NCBI GenBank assembly: GCA_035292685.1 | Contig: DATDPP010000079.1 | Location: 124,001 to 188,000, forward strand | DNA: 64,000 bases | Direction of reading: 5' to 3' | Origin: JALYNX01 sp035292685 | GTDB lineage: Bacteria; Actinomycetota; Acidimicrobiia; Spongiisociales; ZC4RG35 | Part shown: piece by piece, positions 57,049 through 64,000 of the stretch | Position numbering within the stretch: position 1 is the first letter of the stretch | Layout: every line of letters begins with the position of its first letter | Made by a program: the position numbers and the translations under genes | The notes under the pieces: model-generated | What the model was told of the DNA's origin: nothing | Database searches by the model: none | What the model saw: only the letters and a program-made list of their open reading frames with translations

Positions 57049-58559
57049 GTCACCGCCACCAGGTCTGCCCGGGTAGGGTCGATCAGAGTCCGGTGCTCTT
57101 GCATCGGGTCGGGCTCCGGGTAGTCGGCGCGGTAGTGGCCGCCCCGTGACTCGCTTCTCCGAAGTGCCGCCAGAACCACCATCAGCGAGAGGTCGGCGGC
57201 CACCCGCCCCGCGATCGTCCGGCGAAGGACGTTGTCGAGCTCAAGCAGGTGATTGCGGGCTTCCCAGAGCCCGGCGCCGGTCCGAACCAAACCGACCCGA
57301 TCCCACATGACCTGGCGCAGCTCCTCGAGCGCCGGCCCGGCGACCAGAGGCAGGTCGAATGCTTCTTTCGGCGCCATCGGCTCACCGTCGGGCTCGACCA
57401 GGTTGCGCCCGACGTCGGAGGAGGCTCGGGCGCCAAAGACCAGGCCCTCGAGAAGAGAGTTGGAGGCGAGCCGGTTGGCGCCGTGAACACCGCTCGAGCT
57501 GCACTCCCCCACCGCCCACAGGCCTTCGATCGATGTGCGGCCGTTGGAGTCGGTGTCGATGCCCCCCATGTAGTAGTGGGCCGCCGGTGACACCGGGAGC
57601 AGGTCTTCGCCGGGGTCGAGGCCCACAGAATGGGCATGGGCGTTCACCGTCGGGAAGCGTTCGGGGAAGTTGACGAGGGACCGGGCGTCGAGATAGGCGC
57701 CCATCCCCTTGTCGTATTGCCAGAAGATGGCCCTGGCGACGATGTCACGGGGCGCCAATTCGGCCATCGGGTGGTACTGATCCATGAACCTCCGGCCGTG
57801 GGCGTCGACCAGGATGGCGCCCTCGCCCCTGAGCGCCTCCGTCAGCAGCGGCATCGGATCCTTGCCGGCGAGGAGCGCCGTCGGGTGGAACTGGACGAAT
57901 TCGAGGTCGGCCAACCGGGTGCCGACCCGCCCCGCCATTGCGATGCCGTCGCCGGTGACACCCGGGGGGTTGGTGGTGCGTGAGTAAAGACGGCCGGCCC
58001 CGCCGGTCGCCATCACCACCGCGGGTGCCAGCACCACATCGCGTTGCTTGCCATCAGCAGTGACCGCTCCGATCACGCGGCCGTCGGCCATCACCAGGTC
58101 GACCACCCTTCGCTCGATGATCTGGATCCGGTCCGAGGCCTGCGCCGCAGCGGTGAGGGCGCGCATGATCTCGGCACCAGTGGCGTCGCCGTCGGCGTGG
58201 ACGACTCTTCTCCTCTGGTGCCCACCTTCCCGTCCGAGGGACAGGCCACCGTCGTCATCGCGGTCGAACTCGGCGCCGAGCGCGATGAGGTTGTCGATGG
58301 CGGCCGGTCCTCCCTTGGTCAGGACATCGACGACATTTCTCACCGCCAGGCCGCCGGAGACATTGAACGTGTCGTCGGCGTGAAGCTGGGGCGAGTCCTC
58401 ATCGGAGAGTGCGGCTGCGATCCCTCCCTGGGCCCACCAGGTGGAGCCCATCTCGGGCGCCGACATCAGATAGGCACGGGGGAGCCCGAGGGCGACGGTG
58501 AGCCCGGCGACGCCGGCACCCACGATCAGTGGGGCGTCGAGGCGGGTGATATCCGTCAT
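57045..58559 (-). CDS. nadB: L-aspartate oxidase
   Basis: FAD enzyme that oxidises L-Asp to iminoaspartate for quinolinate synthesis, 504 aa. VGAGVAGLTVALGLP binds FAD; GSTWWAQGGIAAAL, GREGGHQRRRVVHADGDATG, FVQFHPTALL and WAVGECSSSGVHGANRLASNSLLEGLVFG are conserved. It lies between nadA and nadC, with 9 bp to nadA. Confidence 0.95.
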   Translation of the reverse strand: MTDITRLDAPLIVGAGVAGLTVALGLPRAYLMSAPEMGSTWWAQGGIAAALSDEDSPQLHADDTFNVSGGLAVRNVVDVLTKGGPAAIDNLIALGAEFDRDDDGGLSLGREGGHQRRRVVHADGDATGAEIMRALTAAAQASDRIQIIERRVVDLVMADGRVIGAVTADGKQRDVVLAPAVVMATGGAGRLYSRTTNPPGVTGDGIAMAGRVGTRLADLEFVQFHPTALLAGKDPMPLLTEALRGEGAILVDAHGRRFMDQYHPMAELAPRDIVARAIFWQYDKGMGAYLDARSLVNFPERFPTVNAHAHSVGLDPGEDLLPVSPAAHYYMGGIDTDSNGRTSIEGLWAVGECSSSGVHGANRLASNSLLEGLVFGARASSDVGRNLVEPDGEPMAPKEAFDLPLVAGPALEELRQVMWDRVGLVRTGAGLWEARNHLLELDNVLRRTIAGRVAADLSLMVVLAALRRSESRGGHYRADYPEPDPMQEHRTLIDPTRADLVAVT

Positions 58560-58568
58560 CGGATGGTC

Positions 58569-59537
58569 CTAGTCCTGACGGCCGACTTCGAGCATACGGG
58601 TAACTGCCCTGCGGGCTCGCCCGGCAATTTCCGGATCGATCTCGATCTGGTGGGTGAGTGTGGCGAGCGAGTCCCTGATGTTGTGGAGCGTTATCCGCTT
58701 CATGTGGGGGCAGAGATTGCAGGGGCGGATGTATTCGGTGTCTGGTGTCGCGCCGGCGACGTTGTCCGCCATCGAGCACTCCGTGATCATCATCACCCGG
58801 TCCGGATGGTTGGTGGTGACCCATTGGATCATCCCGTGTGTCGATCCGACGTAGTCGGCCTCTGCCAGGACGTCGGGTGGGCACTCGGGATGGGCGATGA
58901 CCTTGAGCCCCTCGACACCCCGACGGTAGTCCGAAATCTCCTCGCCGGTGAAGCGCTCATGGACGATGCATGACCCTTCCCAGAGGACGACCTCGACGTC
59001 GGTCTGGCTGGCGACCCACATCCCCAGGTACTTGTCCGGTGTGAAGATCACCTTGTCCACCCCCAGCGACTCGACCACGGCGACCGCGTTGCTGGAGGTG
59101 CAGGTGATGTCCGACTCGGCCTTGACCTCGGCCGAGGTGTTGACGTAGGTGACCACCGGAACCCCCGGGTGCTGCTCTTTGAGGGCCCGCACATCGGAAC
59201 CGGTGATGCCGTCAGCCAGTGAGCATCCCGCCCTGAGGTCGGGGATGAGCACCATCTTCTCCGGGTTGATGATCTTGGCCGTCTCCGCCATGAAATGGAC
59301 CCCGGCGAGGACGATTACTTCGGCTTCGGTCTCGAGTGCGGTCTGGGCCAGCGCCAGCGAGTCACCTTTGATGTCGGCCGCGAGGTGATAGATGTCCGGC
59401 GTCATGTAGTTGTGGGCGGCGACGATGGCGTTGCGCTCCTTCTTCCACCAGTTGATCTCGTCGATCAAAGGCTGGAGCGCGACGACCTCCGCCTCGGGGA
59501 GGACATCCGTGGCCCGGGTGATTGCGATCGGTGTCAT
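58569..59537 (-). CDS. nadA: Quinolinate synthase
   Basis: 4Fe-4S enzyme that condenses iminoaspartate with dihydroxyacetone phosphate, 322 aa. AAHNYMTPDIYHLADIKGDSLALAQ-like N-terminus, VHFMAETAKIINP, DLRAGCSLAD, YVNTSAEVKAESDITCTSSNA, and PCNLCPHMK give the three cluster Cys. First gene of nadA-nadB-nadC. The ATG is 8 nt after TACACT, a leaderless pattern. Confidence 0.95.
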   Translation of the reverse strand: MTPIAITRATDVLPEAEVVALQPLIDEINWWKKERNAIVAAHNYMTPDIYHLAADIKGDSLALAQTALETEAEVIVLAGVHFMAETAKIINPEKMVLIPDLRAGCSLADGITGSDVRALKEQHPGVPVVTYVNTSAEVKAESDITCTSSNAVAVVESLGVDKVIFTPDKYLGMWVASQTDVEVVLWEGSCIVHERFTGEEISDYRRGVEGLKVIAHPECPPDVLAEADYVGSTHGMIQWVTTNHPDRVMMITECSMADNVAGATPDTEYIRPCNLCPHMKRITLHNIRDSLATLTHQIEIDPEIAGRARRAVTRMLEVGRQD

Positions 59538-59545
59538 CTAAGGGA

Positions 59546-59551
59546 AGTGTA
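59546..59551 (-). promoter_or_regulatory. -10-like box TACACT for the nad operon
   Basis: Minus-strand TACACT, 8 nt before the nadA ATG. Confidence 0.45.
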
Positions 59552-59675
59552 AGACCCGCCGCCGGTCAGCCACCGGGGACGGCTCCGGGGAACGCCCCCT
59601 CTCCGGCTAATCCAGTACTCCGCCCTCACTTCGCTCGTGTCTTGACACACTCACTTCGTTCGCTGGGGGACAGAT

Positions 59676-60878
<1,203 letters not shown>

Positions 60879-60916
60879 AGCGAAAGACTCCTGGAGAATC
60901 GGTTACGGGGCCAGGG

Positions 60917-60922
60917 ACACTA
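60917..60922 (-). promoter_or_regulatory. -10-like box TAGTGT for icd
   Basis: It would give a leader of about 32 nt with the SD AGGAG, so icd can be expressed apart from folD. Confidence 0.4.
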
Positions 60923-60961
60923 GCGGAGAGCCCGGATCCCCCAGATTCGTCCCCGGTCCCG

Positions 60962-61807
60962 TCAAGCGCGGCGGATACCGGCGGCAGTGAGCGTGTTGAC
61001 CAGCAGCATTGCCCTCGTCATCGGGCCCACCCCGCCCGGCACGGGCGTGATCGCCCCGGCCACCTTCCGGACCGCCTCGAAGTCGACGTCCCCCACGACG
61101 CCCTTCTCGGTCCTGTTGATCCCAACGTCGATCACCGTGGCCCCAGGCTTCACGAAGTCCGCCGTGACCAACTCGGCCGAGCCCACCGCCGCCACCAGAA
61201 TGTCCGCCTCGCGGGCCACTGCGGCCAGGTCCCTGGTGCGGGAATGACCTACCGACACGGTGGCATCGACACCCTTGCTGGCGAGCATCAAGGCCAGCGG
61301 CCGACCCACCAGGAACGACCTACCAATCACCATCGCCCGGGCACCCGAGATCGGTATGTCGTAGTGCTCCAGGATCCTCATGATCCCGCTCGGGGTGCAC
61401 GGCCTAAGCCCGGGCCGGTCGAGCACCAGCAACCCGAGGTTGTGCGGATGCAGCCCATCCACGTCCTTCCCCGGGGCTATCGCCTCAACGATCCGCTGCG
61501 AGTCGAGGTCGCCAGGCAGGGGCAGTTGCACCAGGATCCCGTCGATAGAGTCGTCGGCGTTGAGCTCATCGATGAGCCCTTCCAGTTCTCCCTGGGATAC
61601 CTCGGCGCCCAACTCGTGATGCATCGAGACGATGCCCACCTCGGCGGCGTCCTTCCGCTTGCCCCTCACGTAGGTGTGAGACGCCTGGTCGTCGCCCACC
61701 AGGACTGTCGCCAGCCCCGGCGAGTAGTCGAGCCTGGCGACTGCCTCTGCGACCTCGGCCTTGACCGCGGCTGCAACTGCCTTCCCGTCGAGGATCAGTG
61801 CGCTCAT
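60962..61807 (-). CDS. folD: Methylenetetrahydrofolate dehydrogenase/cyclohydrolase
   Basis: Bifunctional one-carbon enzyme producing 10-formyl-THF, 281 aa. LATVLVGDDQASHTYVRGKRKDAAEVGI holds the catalytic Lys region, VQLPLPGDLD and P-C-TPSGIMRILEHYDI follow, and GRSFLVGRPLALML plus PVPGGVGPMTRAML form the NADP site. Its ATG overlaps the purH stop (TGATG). The product feeds PurN and PurH, encoded just upstream. Confidence 0.96.
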   Translation of the reverse strand: MSALILDGKAVAAAVKAEVAEAVARLDYSPGLATVLVGDDQASHTYVRGKRKDAAEVGIVSMHHELGAEVSQGELEGLIDELNADDSIDGILVQLPLPGDLDSQRIVEAIAPGKDVDGLHPHNLGLLVLDRPGLRPCTPSGIMRILEHYDIPISGARAMVIGRSFLVGRPLALMLASKGVDATVSVGHSRTRDLAAVAREADILVAAVGSAELVTADFVKPGATVIDVGINRTEKGVVGDVDFEAVRKVAGAITPVPGGVGPMTRAMLLVNTLTAAGIRRA

Positions 61808-63306
61808 CAGTGGCGGAAATGCCTGTTGCTGGCGAACACGAGGGCGATCCCGTGCTCGTTGGCGGCATCGATCACTTCCTGGTCGTTGCGAGACCCGCCA
61901 GGTTCGATCACCGCGGTCACCCCGGCGCCGGCCAGGGCGTCGAGACCGTCGCGGAACGGGAAGAAGGCATCGGAGGCGGCAGCTCCACCTCGGGCCCGAT
62001 CGCCTGCCTTGACCACCGCCCGCTCGGCCGCTCCCACCCGCGACTGGTCGCCGGCACCGACACCGATCGCTGCCTGGTCCTTGACGATCACGATCGCATT
62101 CGACTTGGTGTGCATCGCCACGGTCCAGGCAAAAGCTAGGTCGAGTCTCTCCTCCTCGGTCGGGCTCCGCTCGGACACGACCTCCCAGGCGTCGTTGTCC
62201 TTCTCGTCGCGATCCTGCACCAAAAAGCCCTCCTCGAGACGGCTCATGTCGGGGTCGCCGTGGCCGGGCGGGCCCGCCGCCAGGACACGGACTGCGCTCT
62301 TCTGACCCAGCACGGTGAGCGCCTCATCGGTAACTCCGGCGCATATCAGCACCTCGACGAATTTCTCGCTGATCGATCGAGCCGTCTTCTCCTCCACCAC
62401 CCCGTTGACCGCGATCACCCCGCCGAACGCCGACATCGGGTCACATGCCCACGCCTGCTCGAAGGTGTCCGCAACCGAGTCGCCACGGGCTGCACCGCAC
62501 GGGTTGGTGTGCTTGACGATGACAACCATGCCCGGCTCGGCATTGGCCAATCTCCAGGCGGCCTCGGCGTCGGCATAGTTGTTGAAGGACATCTCCTTGC
62601 CCTGGTGCTGGACGGCATCCCGCCACCAGGGCCGGGCGCCTTCCTCGACGTAGAGCGCCGCCTCCTGATGCGGGTTCTCCCCATATCGCAGCTGCGAAAC
62701 GAGACGCAGGGGGATCACCAGATCCTCTCCGATCCATCCCACTATCGCCGCGTCATAGGCCGCCGTACGAAAGAAGGCATCGGCCGCGAGCCGCTTCCGG
62801 AGGTCGTCTCCCAGCCCGCCGCTCTCGACTGCCTGCGCCACCTCTTCATACTGCTCCGGGGAGCTGACGATCCCGACGTGGCGATGGTTCTTTGCCGCGG
62901 CACGGACCAGCGCCGGCCCCCCGATGTCGATCTTCTCTATGACCTCGTCGATGCTTGCCCCCGACGCCACCGTTTCCCGGAACGGATAGAGATTCACCAC
63001 CACCAGCTGGAAGGGCTCGATGGCGTTTGCCTCCAGGTCGGCTACGTCGGAGTCGACGTCGAGTCGGGCCAGGATCCCACCGTGGATCATCGGATGGAGG
63101 GTCTTCACCCTTCCCCCGAACATCTCCGGTGCCCCGGTCACCTCTTCCACCGTGGTCACCGCCACGCCGGCTTCCTCGAGCGCCTTCGCCGTCCCCCCTG
63201 AGGAGATCAGGTGGACGCCGGCTGCCTGGAGCCGCTGCGCAAAAGGAACGAGCCCCTCCTTGTCGTAGACACTGATCAGGGCCCTTGTCACCGGGACGAC
63301 GCTCAT
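61807..63306 (-). CDS. purH: Bifunctional AICAR formyltransferase/IMP cyclohydrolase
   Basis: Last two steps of IMP synthesis, 499 aa. N-terminal MGS domain: RALISVYDKEGLVPFAQRL, SSGGTAKALEEAG, VTGAPEMFGGRVKTLHP and DIGGPALVRAAAKNH. C-terminal AICAR transformylase: QLRYGENPHQEA, VIVKHTNPCGAA and SDAFFPFRDGLDALAGAG, ending ASNRHFRH. The ATG at 63306 overlaps the purN stop (ATGA). Confidence 0.97.
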   Translation of the reverse strand: MSVVPVTRALISVYDKEGLVPFAQRLQAAGVHLISSGGTAKALEEAGVAVTTVEEVTGAPEMFGGRVKTLHPMIHGGILARLDVDSDVADLEANAIEPFQLVVVNLYPFRETVASGASIDEVIEKIDIGGPALVRAAAKNHRHVGIVSSPEQYEEVAQAVESGGLGDDLRKRLAADAFFRTAAYDAAIVGWIGEDLVIPLRLVSQLRYGENPHQEAALYVEEGARPWWRDAVQHQGKEMSFNNYADAEAAWRLANAEPGMVVIVKHTNPCGAARGDSVADTFEQAWACDPMSAFGGVIAVNGVVEEKTARSISEKFVEVLICAGVTDEALTVLGQKSAVRVLAAGPPGHGDPDMSRLEEGFLVQDRDEKDNDAWEVVSERSPTEEERLDLAFAWTVAMHTKSNAIVIVKDQAAIGVGAGDQSRVGAAERAVVKAGDRARGGAAASDAFFPFRDGLDALAGAGVTAVIEPGGSRNDQEVIDAANEHGIALVFASNRHFRH

Positions 63307-63905
63307 CGCCAAATCACCTCCCCACCGACGACAGCGATCTCACCCGCCGTGAAGGCACGCACCACCCGCGGGTAGAGATCGTGCTCCTCGACCTGGATCC
63401 TGGCGTGAAGAGCGGCCACATCATCGCCAGGAAGGACGGGCACCGCCCGCTGGGCGATTATCAGGCCGTGGTCCACCTCCTCATCGACGAGATGAATCGT
63501 GACCCCGGTCACCTTGACCCCGTGGGCCAGCGCTTGCTCCACCGCGTTGGCCCCCGGGAACGCCGGGAGCAGGGAAGGGTGGATGTTGAGAATCCGATTC
63601 GGGAAACGATTGACGGCCTCCGCCGAAAGGATGCGCATGAACCCGGCGAGAACCATCAACTTGGCCCCGGCTGCCTCGACGGTGTCGGCAACAGCCTTGG
63701 AGAACTCGTGGCGCGATCCGAAATCGTCCCACGGAAGAACGGTGGTTGGGATCCCGGCCTGCTGGGCGCGATCCAACGCCTTGATTCCGGGCCTGTCGGC
63801 GACCACGACCCGGATCCCGGCAACCAGGTCGGGGGAGTCGATCAAGGCTTGCAGATTCGAGCCCGAACCCGATACCAGAACTCCGACGTCGATGATGCCC
63901 TCCAC
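63303..63905 (-). CDS. purN: Phosphoribosylglycinamide formyltransferase
   Basis: Transfers formyl from 10-formyl-THF to GAR, 200 aa. VGVLVSGSGSNLQALID, VVADRPGIKALDRA, LMVLAGFMRILS, RILNIHPSLLPAFPGANAVEQALAHGVKVTGVTIHLVDEEVD include the catalytic Asn-His-Asp. The GTG at 63905 gives the family N-terminus; the frame is open to an ATG at 63971. Heads purN-purH-folD. A minus-strand TACAGT near 63942-63947 may be its -10. Confidence 0.93.
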   Translation of the reverse strand: MEGIIDVGVLVSGSGSNLQALIDSPDLVAGIRVVVADRPGIKALDRAQQAGIPTTVLPWDDFGSRHEFSKAVADTVEAAGAKLMVLAGFMRILSAEAVNRFPNRILNIHPSLLPAFPGANAVEQALAHGVKVTGVTIHLVDEEVDHGLIIAQRAVPVLPGDDVAALHARIQVEEHDLYPRVVRAFTAGEIAVVGGEVIWR

Positions 63906-63950
63906 TGACGGCCGTTCATCGCCGTCACACGTGAAGGGGACTGTAGAACG

Positions 63951-63956
63951 TACGAT
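63951..63956 (+). promoter_or_regulatory. -10-like box TACGAT for a divergent gene
   Basis: TACGAT is 8 nt before the ATG at 63965, the same leaderless layout as elsewhere in the window. Confidence 0.35.
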
Positions 63957-63964
63957 GGCGGCGA

Positions 63965-64000
63965 ATGTCACCCATCGAACAGGTGCCTGCCCCTGAATGG
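63965..64000 (+). CDS. Start of a divergent gene, cut by window end
   Basis: Only twelve codons are visible (MSPIEQVPAPEW). The call rests on the TACGAT box 8 nt upstream and the divergent layout with purN. No function can be inferred. Confidence 0.35.
   Translation, partial: MSPIEQVPAPEW

Noticed and set aside
59600..59675. Regulatory repeat between nadA and icd (TCACTTCG(C/T)TCG twice)
   Set aside because: Short, imperfect and a common sequence type; GTGTC-TT-GACAC is too small to call.

Overview
The window is high-GC DNA from an actinobacterium. I place it in the Acidimicrobiia or a related uncultured Actinomycetota lineage (inference). Support comes from a bacterial proteasome activator (Bpa), a WhiB Fe-S regulator, an F420-pathway CofC-like enzyme, a MurA with Asp instead of the catalytic Cys, a b558-type succinate dehydrogenase and a monoderm-type Tad pilus locus. 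About 20 genes that start a transcription unit have a TAnnnT box 6-10 nt before the start codon and no Shine-Dalgarno (SD) sequence. This is the signature of leaderless mRNAs, and it helped choose several starts.

Layout. 1-4.8 kb: a cut short-chain dehydrogenase, an O-methyltransferase, menaquinone genes menE/menB/menA and a META-domain lipoprotein. 4.9-13.8 kb: an RRM protein, a formylglycine-generating enzyme, ppdK, meaB, an Nfu-type protein, murA, rpiB and a TlpA/DsbB-like thiol pair. 13.8-18.4 kb: tRNA-Glu(TTC), gltX, an FAH-family protein, ilvE and pgpA, with two copies of a 51-bp palindromic repeat. 18.4-27 kb: usp, cofC, glycerate kinase, an SDR lacking its catalytic Tyr, DUF2332, zinc-ribbon RNase HI, a methyltransferase, a tandem histidine phosphatase and membrane pyrophosphatase hppA. 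27.1-30 kb: an HNH endonuclease running into tRNA-Glu(CTC), tRNA-Gln(CTG), a broken small gene and a frameshifted permease.

30-36.3 kb (minus strand): the core Tad/Flp pilus operon cpaB-tadZ-tadA-tadB-tadC-flp-tadE-tadE-tadG. 36.3-42 kb: assorted genes, including a membrane-anchored TolB-type propeller, bpa and whiB. 42-45.6 kb: sdhC-sdhA-sdhB, with a heptamer repeat array and an SD-masking hairpin between sdhA and sdhB.

45.8-55.2 kb holds the most unusual system. Three cassettes (E-E-G, E-G-E, E-G-E) encode six TadE-like pseudopilins and three large TadG-like proteins. They are far from the core pilus operon and on the opposite strand. The three TadG proteins share a roughly 400-residue exported domain I do not recognise. 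A dapA-like gene and an SCP2-domain gene sit between cassettes two and three. 55.2-64 kb (minus strand): mdh, nadA-nadB-nadC, icd and purN-purH-folD, ending in the first codons of a divergent gene.

Three genes (28.1-28.4, 28.4-30.0 and 38.4-38.9 kb) carry frameshifts at homopolymers, which may be real lesions or sequencing errors.
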